The notes: generated by a model from the sequence alone, not told the origin. A stretch of 64,000 nt of DNA from Arthrobacter sp. Leaf234 (GCF_001422665.1 NZ_LMLU01000007.1:122892-186891), one strand, 5' to 3'; positions 31,613 through 40,468 are shown, counted from the stretch's first letter. Numbers and translations: made by a program.

Positions 31613-32422
31613 GTGGTCGAATGGGTGCCCCCCGCCATGAAAGCAGATGACTTCGCCAAGTTGACGGCAATCGAACCCGGCATCCCCGAGTACATGCGGC
31701 CTCAACTCGTCAACTGGGTGCTGGATGTGCTCGATGGCCCTTACGAAGACTTCTCTGTGGGAGTCAACTTTCTGAGCCTGCAGGTGAAGGAGAACCTACC
31801 CCCGAACCGGACTTATTTCCGACACTGGCTTGATAAGGCGAGTTCAGAGGCGCTGGTCAACCTCATCGACTGCATGCTGTTCTACGACGTGGCCGGCGTT
31901 AAGGAAGAGGCGACGAGTCTCGGATATGTGTTGGAAGCTGGGCGTTCTGAGTGGCAAGTCTCGACTGTTGATGGCGAACCTCGTCTGTCCCACCGCATAC
32001 CAACCGGAGTCCTTCAATCCTACGAGGAAGTCGCCTCCAAAACGGGAATGGCTGGAGAGCTCCTGGCCGAAGCGTTCAACGCTGCCTACGGAGTAAACCC
32101 AAATCCGAATCACGCGTATGACTTGAGCGTGAAGGCGGTCGAAACGCTAGCTTGCCCCCGGTACTTGCCGAAGAACACAAAGGCGACCCTCGGCTCGGTG
32201 ATCACGCACCTAAGCAGTAAGAGTGTGACACTGCCTTTGCGGGAAAAGAATGCCAATCACCAGGAGCTTGTAAAGCAGATGATGCAGAACTTGTGGGAGG
32301 GCGGCGAGCGACACGGGAGTGAGCACTACTCGGGGATCAGCGAGGAGGGCGCGAAGACAGCACAAGCGCTAGCGTTCGCACTGGTAGCTCTCCTACATGA
32401 GCAGGTCATCGCAGTAAGCTAG
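31613..32422 (+). CDS. Abi_C-like (abortive infection) protein
   Basis: About 269 residues. The C-terminal segment LVKQMMQNLWEGGERHGSEH ... ISEEGAKTAQALAFALVALL resembles the Abi_C domain (AbiJ/HEPN-like; R-x-x-HG followed by an Ala-rich helix). These proteins stop phage growth in other bacteria by killing or arresting the infected cell. GAGGAG is 6 nt before GTG 31613, which is why that start is preferred over ATG 31607. Lower GC than the flanking phage genes and its place between terminase-type and regulatory genes mark it as an insertion. Confidence 0.6.
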   Translation: MVEWVPPAMKADDFAKLTAIEPGIPEYMRPQLVNWVLDVLDGPYEDFSVGVNFLSLQVKENLPPNRTYFRHWLDKASSEALVNLIDCMLFYDVAGVKEEATSLGYVLEAGRSEWQVSTVDGEPRLSHRIPTGVLQSYEEVASKTGMAGELLAEAFNAAYGVNPNPNHAYDLSVKAVETLACPRYLPKNTKATLGSVITHLSSKSVTLPLREKNANHQELVKQMMQNLWEGGERHGSEHYSGISEEGAKTAQALAFALVALLHEQVIAVS

Positions 32423-32463
32423 CTTTTCCCGACCCCTGCGACACGGGGTGTTCTACCCTGCTA

Positions 32464-32477
32464 CTCGGGTAGAATGA
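32464..32477 (+). promoter_or_regulatory. Repeated promoter motif CTCGGGTAGAATGA
   Basis: Exact copy of 28192-28205. TAGAAT (32470-32475) lies 7 nt before the ATG of the next gene, so the transcript is predicted to be leaderless. No good -35 hexamer is visible in either copy, which suggests an activator or a CTCGGG-extended -10. Confidence 0.6.
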
Positions 32478-32482
32478 AGAGC

Positions 32483-32788
32483 ATGACGAGCGCTCATCCC
32501 ATACCGGCACTCACCCAATGTCTTGAGGGCGATGCTGCCACAACCGACCGCACTAACTTACCCAGCCCCAACCAGTCGGTGGGTGAGGCGACGTTCGAGG
32601 AACTCTGCCGGCGGGCATGGGAAGCACTCCCCGGTTCCACCCCGTGGGCCGACGTGCCCGAGAAGGTTGGCCGCACCGAGTACCGGGCCGAAGTGCGCGG
32701 CATCCTCACCGCCGCCGCAGACCTCATGCCGATCGAAACCCTCCACGGCGCAGACGGCGCATCCGTCTGGCTCAGGGGCGATCAGTGA
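32483..32788 (+). CDS. Hypothetical protein
   Basis: 101 residues. The segment FEELCRRAWEALPGSTPWAD then EYRAEVRGILTAAADLMP suggests a small helical protein of a kind common in actinophages. An ATG three codons earlier would overlap the -10 hexamer, so 32483 is preferred. Confidence 0.55.
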   Translation: MTSAHPIPALTQCLEGDAATTDRTNLPSPNQSVGEATFEELCRRAWEALPGSTPWADVPEKVGRTEYRAEVRGILTAAADLMPIETLHGADGASVWLRGDQ

Positions 32789-33012
32789 GCGGGGACTACC
32801 CACCCCTCAGGGCAAACACCAGGCTCTCCGGTCATACCCTGATCGCCGAGGGCCGACCCTTCACAGCAGAGGGACAGCTATACGGGGCGCAGTGGAGAAA
32901 CGGGCACGCGAAGTGCAGCTGCGGCGCCCTATCCGAAGCGCTCCCGAGCCAGGGGAAGAGGCAGAAGTGGCACCGAGAACACAAGGAGTCGATCCGGGCG
33001 GAGCAAGCATGA
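32785..33012 (+). CDS. Hypothetical protein with CxC motif
   Basis: 75 residues, GTGA overlap with the previous gene. Contains AKCSCGALSEALPS and a His/Lys-rich end (WHREHKES). Possible zinc site; function unknown. Confidence 0.5.
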   Translation: MSGDYPPLRANTRLSGHTLIAEGRPFTAEGQLYGAQWRNGHAKCSCGALSEALPSQGKRQKWHREHKESIRAEQA

Positions 33013-33821
33013 CCGAGACGCTCACCCCCATCGAGCAGGCGACACTGTGCGGTGACGGCCGGTGCGACGTGCCCTTGTACGACGGGTTCACCCTCTGCCC
33101 CACTCACACCGGCCACCTGTCCAAGGATCTTGCCGCGGTCGGGGACGTGTGGGCGAACCTCCGGGTCACGATCCGTCGGCAGGACGCCACGTCCTCGGCG
33201 ATCGGCGGTGGCGCAACCGGCTCGCGGCCGTGCATGAACCTCGACGCGCACGACAAGGGCGAGACCCTCGCGTCTGTCCTCAACGGGTGGGCTGGTGCCT
33301 TGGCTGGCGGCTACCGAGTCCGGTCAGCGGCAGAGGCCGCAGCGTTCCTCGCCCAGCACATGCGCATGGTGGTGAAGGAGGACTGGGCGGGCGACCTCGC
33401 ACAAGAACTCGCCGCCTCCCTCGCCGAGTGCCGGCGGGCAACCGACAGGGCCCTCGACGTCATCAGCCTCGGCGTCTGCGGCTTCGGGGACTGCGACGGC
33501 CTCGTCACCGCCGTCGTCGGATCCCCCACCGGGAAGTGCCGGAGCTGCCACGCCGTGTGGGACGTCGCCGAACGGCAACAGTGGATGATCGGCCAGGCCT
33601 GGCACGCAACCGCCAGCCTCCGACTCCTCGTCCGCGCACTCCGCGACTCCAAGCACATCACCATCAGCTACGACACCGCGAAGAAATGGGCGCAACGCTC
33701 CAAGCTCTACGGCCGTTGCGACCTCGCCACCCGCGAACACCAGTACACCGCAGCCGACATCTACCACTCATGCCACAACCAACCCGCAACACGGGCCAAG
33801 ACACCACTTGACGTAGGGTGA
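33009..33821 (+). CDS. Zinc/HTH protein before the late operon
   Basis: 270 residues, ATGA overlap with the previous gene. Cys pairs occur at CGDGRCDVPLYDGFTLC and at CGFGDCDG ... CRSCHAVW, and the C-terminus has ISYDTAKKWAQRSKLYGRCD, which looks like a helix-turn-helix. Related actinophage proteins are annotated as HTH DNA-binding proteins of unknown role. It is encoded immediately upstream of the late promoter-terminator structure, so a late regulator is a reasonable guess. Confidence 0.65.
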   Translation: MTETLTPIEQATLCGDGRCDVPLYDGFTLCPTHTGHLSKDLAAVGDVWANLRVTIRRQDATSSAIGGGATGSRPCMNLDAHDKGETLASVLNGWAGALAGGYRVRSAAEAAAFLAQHMRMVVKEDWAGDLAQELAASLAECRRATDRALDVISLGVCGFGDCDGLVTAVVGSPTGKCRSCHAVWDVAERQQWMIGQAWHATASLRLLVRALRDSKHITISYDTAKKWAQRSKLYGRCDLATREHQYTAADIYHSCHNQPATRAKTPLDVG

Positions 33822-33836
33822 CTGTCCCCATACTCT
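33808..33836 (+). promoter_or_regulatory. Late promoter
   Basis: TTGACG (33808-33813) and TACTCT (33831-33836) are 17 bp apart, the best sigma-70-type promoter in the prophage apart from the early one. The -35 overlaps the end of the upstream gene and includes the GACGTAGGGTG motif also seen at 28168. The structural genes lie downstream. Confidence 0.65.
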
Positions 33837-33851
33837 TCTCATAGTGCGATC

Positions 33852-33879
33852 AGTGGCTCCAGAAGCGGGGCCACTTTTT
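33852..33879 (+). terminator. Rho-independent terminator just after the late promoter
   Basis: A 9-bp stem (33852-33860 with 33867-33875, one G-T pair), 6-nt loop and five Ts. It ends only about 35 nt after the predicted start of the late transcript, so it works either as the end of the upstream operon or as an attenuator in front of the late genes. Confidence 0.8.
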
Positions 33880-34061
33880 CGTAGCTGTAGCCTTCCCGCG
33901 GTTGGCCAGCTGCACGAGATGACGGCTGGGAGTAACCGGGTCGGAACACGCCGAACATCGTGTAGAGCCACCGACGCCCATGAAGCAAAGGCTTGGGGCT
34001 GGCCGCTGGTCCTGCGCTCGACACCAGCACACTTCAAAACCCCGCCCGAGATGGAGCAGCC
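33880..34061 (+). other. Leader between the terminator and the first late gene
   Basis: About 180 bp with no supported gene. It is the untranslated leader of the late operon. A leftward open frame here has non-coding third-position composition and was rejected. Confidence 0.5.
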
Positions 34062-34418
34062 ATGGCACTCGTAGCAGCTGGCCTGAACGTCGAGAAGAAC
34101 GCCCTCGCCGCAGCCGCCACCCACATCGCACTCCACTCCGCCGACCCCGGGGCCACGGGCGCGAACCAGACCAGTGCTGGTCGGGTCGCCGCTGGCTGGC
34201 CTGCCTCCGCGAACGGGCTGATCGTCGTCGCGGGGAAGAACTTCACCGGCGGCGCCGGTAACGGGCCCGTCACCCACGTCGGACTCTGGGGCGGCGCGAC
34301 CGGTGGCACGTTCTACGGGTCCTTCCCCATCCCCACCGGCAACGGCTCCACGAACGACGTCCAGTTCAACGCCGCCGGCGAGTACACGCTCACCAGCTTC
34401 GCCCTGCAGGGCGCCTGA
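34062..34418 (+). CDS. Phage tail/structural protein
   Basis: 118 residues from ATG with GGAG upstream. THIALHSADPGATGANQTSA and VTHVGLWGGATGGTFYGSFP are a recognisable pattern of small actinophage tail-fibre-like proteins. First gene of the late operon. It ends in a TGATGA overlap with the beta-helix protein gene. Confidence 0.65.
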   Translation: MALVAAGLNVEKNALAAAATHIALHSADPGATGANQTSAGRVAAGWPASANGLIVVAGKNFTGGAGNGPVTHVGLWGGATGGTFYGSFPIPTGNGSTNDVQFNAAGEYTLTSFALQGA

Positions 34419-35749
34419 TGAACCACACCGAAGGCCTCCTCGCCGCGATCACCGCAGCCACGGACGCGTACCTCGAAGAGTCTCTTCAGGCGGCCCTCGC
34501 ACCACTGCAGGCGGACATCACCCGCCTCAAGCAGCAGGTCCGCGACGAACAGGCCAACACCACCACCGTCACCGGGCAGCGCGACGACGCCGCACAGCAG
34601 CTCGTCGCCGCCCGCGCCGAACTAGACCAGGCGAAAGCCCGCATCCTCGAACTCACCAAGCCCACCCCGCCCCCGGCAGCCCCGGCCGCGCCCGTCCAGC
34701 CCACCGGGGTCCACTCGTCCGGGGTGCCGATCGTCCGCCTCCAGGACCTCGGCGTCACCCTCGACGGGGCAGGCCTCCGAGCCGCCCTCGCGAAAGACCA
34801 GGGTGGCCGGATCATCAGCGCCCCACCCGGGCTCGTCGCCGAAGCACGCGACTTCCCCTACGGCAACGGCGTTTTCTGGGTCCACAACGGTGTCGGTGGG
34901 CTCATCGGAACCCCTGGCGCCCCACTGGAACTCGGCATCGTCCCCGGTTCCTCCACGAAAGCCGCGCAAGTAGCAGCGCTCCCCGCGAACAGCACCAACC
35001 CGTTCTACATCCTCGTCGCCAATGACAGCGCCCGCGGTGACTTCGTGTTCAGCGACATCCACTGGCGCGAATCGAAAGCTGGGCACCTCCATGGTGGCGC
35101 CCAGATTCGCACCAACAAGGGACGGGCCGAGTCCGACCGGATCACCGGTGCCGGGTTCGCGCCCGGCGACAAGTGGTTCCCGCCCGGTGAAACGTTCGGT
35201 CTGAACTACTGGCGGTGCGCGTCCGTCGAAGCCACGGACATCGACCTCGCTGGCAACGGTGTCTGCTCGAGCCTGATCGGGTTCAACAACGTGGCGAGCA
35301 CCCGCCTTATCCGCGCCACCCTCCGCGACTCCCCCTACGGGATGCCGACGTGGTGGCAGTGCGGCGACGTGTACACCGAGGACCTCGTGTCCATCGGTGG
35401 TCACGCGGGCATCAACCACGAACGGGTCGGCGGGAAGGTGCACCACGTGCGCCCCACGGTCCGCCCCGACCGGGCGAAGTACCGCAACGCCATGCACTTC
35501 ACGTTCAACTCCGACCAGGACGCCTACAAGGGAACCCTGCTCATCGAGGACCCCATCCACAACGACGGGATCGACGCGGGCCGCATCATGGTCCACATCG
35601 ACGACGTCTACAACGGGGTGCCGAACAAGATCACGCCAGCGTCGGTGACGATCCGCAAGGGCGGCCGGACACTCGTCGGGGTCGACACGTCGATCGGCGG
35701 GACGAAGCCGGCACCTGACCGGGACGGGAACTACCTCATCTACCGCTAG
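34418..35749 (+). CDS. Beta-helix tail-associated protein, related to a host secreted protein
   Basis: 443 residues. The N-terminal 85 residues form a coiled coil (LQADITRLKQQVRDEQ), then an Ala/Pro linker, then a parallel beta-helix-like domain of about 330 residues. Blocks GGLIGTP, PPGETFGLNYWR (255-266), GMPTWWQ and GINHER align in order with the host protein at 14034-15881. A receptor-binding or polysaccharide-binding tail protein is likely. No catalytic residues can be named. Confidence 0.75.
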   Translation: MNHTEGLLAAITAATDAYLEESLQAALAPLQADITRLKQQVRDEQANTTTVTGQRDDAAQQLVAARAELDQAKARILELTKPTPPPAAPAAPVQPTGVHSSGVPIVRLQDLGVTLDGAGLRAALAKDQGGRIISAPPGLVAEARDFPYGNGVFWVHNGVGGLIGTPGAPLELGIVPGSSTKAAQVAALPANSTNPFYILVANDSARGDFVFSDIHWRESKAGHLHGGAQIRTNKGRAESDRITGAGFAPGDKWFPPGETFGLNYWRCASVEATDIDLAGNGVCSSLIGFNNVASTRLIRATLRDSPYGMPTWWQCGDVYTEDLVSIGGHAGINHERVGGKVHHVRPTVRPDRAKYRNAMHFTFNSDQDAYKGTLLIEDPIHNDGIDAGRIMVHIDDVYNGVPNKITPASVTIRKGGRTLVGVDTSIGGTKPAPDRDGNYLIYR

Positions 35750-35760
35750 GGGCCGAGCCG

Positions 35761-37122
35761 ATGGTGCGGATCGCCAACAGCTTCGAGGGCGGCGCCGCCG
35801 GCACGAACGTCACCACCGGCAACAGTGGCGGCGTCGCAGGTACTGCGTGCAGCATCGTGAACACCGGGTCCGGGAACTCGTTCGCGTACACGGGCACGAA
35901 CCCCATCCACGGGGCCCGGTCCGCACTCGCCACCTACGGGACGACCGCCGGCGGGCAGTTGATCTGGAACCTCGCAGGCACGGTCGGGACCCGCCTGACC
36001 AGCCGGCACTACGCCCGGCTCGCGACAATGCCGACCGTGCAGGAACACTTCGGGTCGTTCTACAACACGGCGAACCAGTCAGTCGGAATCCCGATCATCA
36101 CGGCTTCCGGGTTCTTCGGGGTGCAGAACGCGGTGGGCGCGAACATCGCCACATCGTCGACGACTGGACAGCAGGCCACCGCCGGCACTGTCTACCGCAT
36201 CGAGCACGCGGCGACCGCGGGGACAACGACCAGCAACGGCCGTATCGAGGTCGCGTTCTTCGAGGGCGAGTCGACGACCCCGCTCTGGTCCTACGACTCC
36301 GGGCCGACGGTCAACGCAGGGACAACGGCGTTCGCGACGTACCGGCTCGGCCGGAACACCAACCTCGCCCAGACCCGGGCGATCACCCTCGACAGCTACG
36401 AAGGCACCGACGAGCTCACATCCGGGTTCATCGGCCCCGTGACCAGCACAACCCGGTCAGGATCGCTCACCGGTGCGACGCTCACGACGGGCACCATCCT
36501 GGGGCGGGCATCCCGCAAGGGACTAGCGACCGGCACCACGGCCACTGCAGGCCCTGCCGCCGGGGCCAGCGCAACCTCCGGCGCGGTGACCACTTCGACC
36601 CTGACGACAGGGACCGTCGCGGGTAAGGCAGCCCGATCCGCGGCCATGTCGACCAGCACGGCGTTAACCTCCGACACTAGGGGCAAGACCACGCGGGTCG
36701 GCTCAGTACCCGTCACGACACTGACCACGAGCACCGTGGAAGGCTCCGCGCCAACCCTCGACTCACGGTCGGGATCGGTCGAGGGCAGCACTACAACGAC
36801 CTCCACGCTGTCAGGGGTACGCCGAACACGCGGGGCCACGCTCTCCACCACGACCATCGTGGGGTCCGCGCAGGGCAAACGCGGTACTGCCGCATCCATG
36901 GTCTTCAGCACCAGCTGTTCGGGCGCGATCGCCGGCCACTACGTGTCTCAGGGCAGCGCCACCCACGAAACCCTCACCCTGTTCACGGTCCGAGGCACCT
37001 CGAGCGCCCAACGCGACCTCGACATCACCATCACCGCAGGACCGCGCAGATACCAGGTCGAGCCCGGCGGCCGAGGCTATACGGTCCAGCCAGGACGACA
37101 ACGATGGAAGGTGACAGCGTGA
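35761..37122 (+). CDS. Structural protein with Ser/Thr/Gly-rich repeats
   Basis: 453 residues. The N-terminal 220 residues look like a LamG/concanavalin-type sandwich (NSFEGGAAGTNVTTGNSGG; ITLDSYEGTDELTSGF). Residues about 230-390 consist of roughly seven degenerate 20-22-residue repeats of the form SLTGATLTTGTILGRASRKG. The C-terminus is a small beta domain. Probably a fibrous virion protein; weak similarity only. Confidence 0.65.
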   Translation: MVRIANSFEGGAAGTNVTTGNSGGVAGTACSIVNTGSGNSFAYTGTNPIHGARSALATYGTTAGGQLIWNLAGTVGTRLTSRHYARLATMPTVQEHFGSFYNTANQSVGIPIITASGFFGVQNAVGANIATSSTTGQQATAGTVYRIEHAATAGTTTSNGRIEVAFFEGESTTPLWSYDSGPTVNAGTTAFATYRLGRNTNLAQTRAITLDSYEGTDELTSGFIGPVTSTTRSGSLTGATLTTGTILGRASRKGLATGTTATAGPAAGASATSGAVTTSTLTTGTVAGKAARSAAMSTSTALTSDTRGKTTRVGSVPVTTLTTSTVEGSAPTLDSRSGSVEGSTTTTSTLSGVRRTRGATLSTTTIVGSAQGKRGTAASMVFSTSCSGAIAGHYVSQGSATHETLTLFTVRGTSSAQRDLDITITAGPRRYQVEPGGRGYTVQPGRQRWKVTA

Positions 37123-37379
37123 CCGCCATCCACCGCGAAGCCACCGAGTTCCGGCCCATCAGAATCACCTCCCCCAACGGACTCGACGGCGTCACCGTAG
37201 AGACCGCACTCGTCCCCTACCCCGAACGAGCCACCAACTGGCAGGCAGCCCTCGTCCTCGACGGCGAACACGGGCACCTCATCACCGGCATGCCACCCGG
37301 GAAGTACACGCTCTGGGCGCGGATCACCGACAACCCGGAGGTCATCGTCGAGGACGTCGAAACCATCACCATCACCTGA
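37119..37379 (+). CDS. Small structural protein
   Basis: 86 residues from a GTG overlapping the previous stop (GTGA). Beta-rich, with MPPGKYTLWARITDNPE near the end, like an Ig-like or head-tail decoration fold. Lies between the fibrous protein and the large terminase. Confidence 0.55.
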   Translation: MTAIHREATEFRPIRITSPNGLDGVTVETALVPYPERATNWQAALVLDGEHGHLITGMPPGKYTLWARITDNPEVIVEDVETITIT

Positions 37380-37396
37380 GCAGGAGGGCGGCGGCC

Positions 37397-38881
37397 GTGA
37401 CGGCTCCATGGCTGGAACGCGCCGCAGCACACTTCGAACCGAGGAAACCGAAGTGGGCGTCACCCGGCGCCATGGCGTTGGCGACGAACCCGAAAACGGT
37501 ACAGACTCCGGCACTCGACCTCATCGACGCAGCGCTGGTCGAAGCGTTCAACACTCCCGACTCGCGGCTAATCGTCAGCATGGCTCCGCAGGAGGGCAAA
37601 AGCGTCCGGGTCGCCAACGACTTCCCTATTTGGGCGCTCACCCAGAACCCCGACCTCCGCATCGTCACCGCGTCCTACGCGCAGAACCTCGCCAACAGGA
37701 ACGGGCGGGTCATCCGCAACCGGATCACCACCACCGACGACATCGACCTGCGCATCGCCTCCGACAACGGGGCCGTGCACGAGTGGACGCTTGACGGACA
37801 CGAAGGCGGCGTCCTCAGCGTCGGCATCGGGGCCGGTGTTACCGGTCGTCCCGCGGACATGATGATCATCGACGACCCCATCAAGGACCGCAAAGAAGCC
37901 GACTCGAAGACCTACCGGGACAACGTGTGGGACTGGTGGACGGACGCCGCCTCGGCGCGTCTCGCGCCCGGCGCCCCCGTCATCGTCATCCTCACCCGCT
38001 GGCACCAAGACGACCTCGCAGGCCGCCTCCTCGAGCACGACAAAGAGGCAGGCTGGAAAGTCCTCAACATCCCCGCCCAGGCCGACCACAGGCCGGAGAA
38101 GGGCGAGACGGACCCGCTCGGCAGGAAGCCCGGCGAGTTCATGGTTAGCGCCCGCGGGAGGACGCTCAAGCAGTGGCTGCAGCGCAAAGCCACCGCCGGC
38201 GCCCGCACCTGGGCCAGCCTCTACCAGGGCAGACCCTCCCCCGACACGGGCGGCGTCTTCCCACAGGAATGGGCACGCTACTCCGAGAAGCTGTGGATCG
38301 AGCACCCTGACGGGCGCCGCACAGTCCCCGGTATCGGCCGCGACGATCACGAACTCATCCAGTCGTGGGACCTCGCGTTCAAGGACACCAAGAGCAGCGA
38401 CTACGTGGTCGGTCAGGTGTGGCTGAGGGTCGGCATGGACGCTTACCTGCTGGACATGGTGCGGGAGCGCCTGAACTTCACCGCCACCTGCCAGGCCATC
38501 GAAGCCATGAGCGCGAAGTGGCCGCAGGCGGTCGCGAAGTTCGTCGAGGACAAAGCCAACGGGCCCGCTGTGATGAACGCCCTTGGGAAGACGGTGATGG
38601 GGCTCATCCCCATCGAGCCTGAAGGGTCGAAGTACGCTCGCGCCTCGGCGATCAGCCCGCTCACCGAGTCCGGCAACGTGCTCCTGCCAGTCTCCGAGAT
38701 CCTCCCCAACGTGGACGAGCTCATCGAAGAGGCCCGGAACTTCCCGAACAGCGCCCACGACGACACGATCGACGCCCTGTCGCAGGCCATCAACCGGCTG
38801 CTCCTCATGCCCCTCGAAGCGGGCATGTTCGAACCTATCGAACCGTACGTCGAGGAATGGTCGGGCATCAGCCCGTACTGA
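37397..38881 (+). CDS. Terminase large subunit
   Basis: 494 residues. ATPase domain with Walker A-like SMAPQEGKS (61-69) and Walker B MMIIDD (155-160); C-terminal RNase H-like nuclease with SWDLAFK (Asp325), VEDKANG (Glu384-Asp385) and HDDTIDA (454-460). It powers DNA packaging through the portal and cuts the concatemer. GTG start is supported by AGGAGG. Normal length for the family. Confidence 0.95.
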   Translation: MTAPWLERAAAHFEPRKPKWASPGAMALATNPKTVQTPALDLIDAALVEAFNTPDSRLIVSMAPQEGKSVRVANDFPIWALTQNPDLRIVTASYAQNLANRNGRVIRNRITTTDDIDLRIASDNGAVHEWTLDGHEGGVLSVGIGAGVTGRPADMMIIDDPIKDRKEADSKTYRDNVWDWWTDAASARLAPGAPVIVILTRWHQDDLAGRLLEHDKEAGWKVLNIPAQADHRPEKGETDPLGRKPGEFMVSARGRTLKQWLQRKATAGARTWASLYQGRPSPDTGGVFPQEWARYSEKLWIEHPDGRRTVPGIGRDDHELIQSWDLAFKDTKSSDYVVGQVWLRVGMDAYLLDMVRERLNFTATCQAIEAMSAKWPQAVAKFVEDKANGPAVMNALGKTVMGLIPIEPEGSKYARASAISPLTESGNVLLPVSEILPNVDELIEEARNFPNSAHDDTIDALSQAINRLLLMPLEAGMFEPIEPYVEEWSGISPY

Positions 38882-38923
38882 TCCCATACCCACCACCCGC
38901 ACGCTCAAACGAATGGAGGCACC

Positions 38924-40468
38924 GTGGGTAAGTTCCTGCAGCGCATCGGCCTCCAAGAGGCAGCCCCCGCGACTGACGTCGTCCAGATCTCCGTCGGTCA
39001 GCTGCAGACACTGGAGTACCGGCTTGAGGAGTCCATGGCGCAGCTGCAGCTCGCGGCCGAGGACTCGGGCTGGTCGAAACTCAACGCTGACCTCGTCAAC
39101 GAGTTCTCCCGAGACGGGCTCAAGCGCATCGCGACGAACGGCCGCCTCATGGCGATCGCGAACCCGCTGATCAAGCGGGCCCTCGGAATCCGGCACGCGT
39201 ACGTGTGGGGCCAAGGCGTGCAAATCAGTGCCCGCGACGAGGCCGTCAACGAGGTTGTGCAGGCCTTCCTGGACCGTGAGGACACGAAGGCCACGTTCAC
39301 CGGCGCCCAAGCACGCGAACGGCGCACGAAGGCGCAGGGCACGGACGGGAACGTCTTCCGCGCCCACTTCACCAATCCCCTCGACGGCACCGTCCGGGTC
39401 CGCACCCTGCCGTTCGACGAGATCACCGACATCGTCACCGCGCCCGGCGACAAGACCGAGCCTTGGTACTACCTGCGCGTCTGGCAGGAGACGACCCCGA
39501 CGGAGACGTTCGGCGGGAGCGGCCTGACCCGTGAGCGGAAGGCCTACTACCCGGCCCTCACCTACCAGCCCCTCACGAAGCCGAGGAACCTCGGCGGCGT
39601 CGAGGTTCGGTGGGACGCACCCGTCCTCCACGAGAAGGTCAACGACCTCGAGGGCTGGCTGTGGGGCATCGGCGACACCTACGCCGCTCTCCCCTACGCC
39701 CGTGCTTACAAGGAGTTCATCGAGGACTGGGTCCTGCTGGTGAAGTCCCTGTCGAAGATCGCCTATCAGGCGGTCCCGAAGAAGGGCCTCGAGTCACAGA
39801 AGGTCCGGGCCGCCGTGCAATCGGGGCAGAACGCGCCAGCCGGCTCATGGGCGATGGGCTCCGAGGGCACGAAGCTCGAGGCCGTCCCGAAGACCGGGGC
39901 GACCATCGACTCCGACTCCGGACGCCCTGTTGCGGCGCTCGTCGCAGCGGCCATGGGCGTCAGCGTGATCGACCTCCTCGCCGACCCCGGGCAGGCCGGG
40001 AACCGGGCGACCGCGGTCACCATGGATCTCGTCAAGCGCCTCGAGATGCGCGGCCGGCAGGAACTGTGCGAGCAGACCGACCGCGCCACACTCGACTATG
40101 TGATCGAGCAGGCCATCATCGCGCCCCGCGGACCCCTCAAGGGCACAGTGGTGCGCGACGGCGACCGGCTCTACGCGACGCCAGCTGGGGACGACGAGAA
40201 CACCATCGAGTTCGTGTGGCCGAAGCTCGACGAGGTCCCACTGGACATCATCATGAAGGCCATCGAGATTGCCGACGGAACCGGCACTGTCCCAAAGGTC
40301 GAGATCCTCAAGCTCATCCTCCACGCACTCGACGTGGACGACGCCGACGAGATCATCGAACGGGTCGCCGACGACGACGGAAACCTCATCGACCCGCTGG
40401 TCACCGCCGGCGACGACGCAACCCGCCGCTTCCGCGCAGGCCAAGACCCCAGCGAGGCGCTGCGGTGA
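38924..40468 (+). CDS. Portal protein
   Basis: 514 residues with NPLIKRALGIRHAYVWGQGV, the AMGVSVIDLLADPGQAGNRA block and a C-terminal helical region, as in SPP1/HK97-like portals of actinophages. It forms the ring at the capsid vertex through which DNA passes. GTG start with GGAGG upstream. Directly follows the large terminase, as usual. Confidence 0.88.
   Translation: MGKFLQRIGLQEAAPATDVVQISVGQLQTLEYRLEESMAQLQLAAEDSGWSKLNADLVNEFSRDGLKRIATNGRLMAIANPLIKRALGIRHAYVWGQGVQISARDEAVNEVVQAFLDREDTKATFTGAQARERRTKAQGTDGNVFRAHFTNPLDGTVRVRTLPFDEITDIVTAPGDKTEPWYYLRVWQETTPTETFGGSGLTRERKAYYPALTYQPLTKPRNLGGVEVRWDAPVLHEKVNDLEGWLWGIGDTYAALPYARAYKEFIEDWVLLVKSLSKIAYQAVPKKGLESQKVRAAVQSGQNAPAGSWAMGSEGTKLEAVPKTGATIDSDSGRPVAALVAAAMGVSVIDLLADPGQAGNRATAVTMDLVKRLEMRGRQELCEQTDRATLDYVIEQAIIAPRGPLKGTVVRDGDRLYATPAGDDENTIEFVWPKLDEVPLDIIMKAIEIADGTGTVPKVEILKLILHALDVDDADEIIERVADDDGNLIDPLVTAGDDATRRFRAGQDPSEALR

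Noticed and set aside
33837-33956. Leftward 39-codon frame starting MFGVFRPGYSQPSSRA over the late promoter and terminator
   Set aside because: Reads protein-like, but third-position GC is low for this genome, there is no ribosome binding site, and it overlaps the terminator stem.
37568-39631. Leftward open frame of about 687 codons opposite terminase and portal
   Set aside because: Antisense to two strongly supported phage genes; sequence is Val/Gly/Asp-rich shadow.
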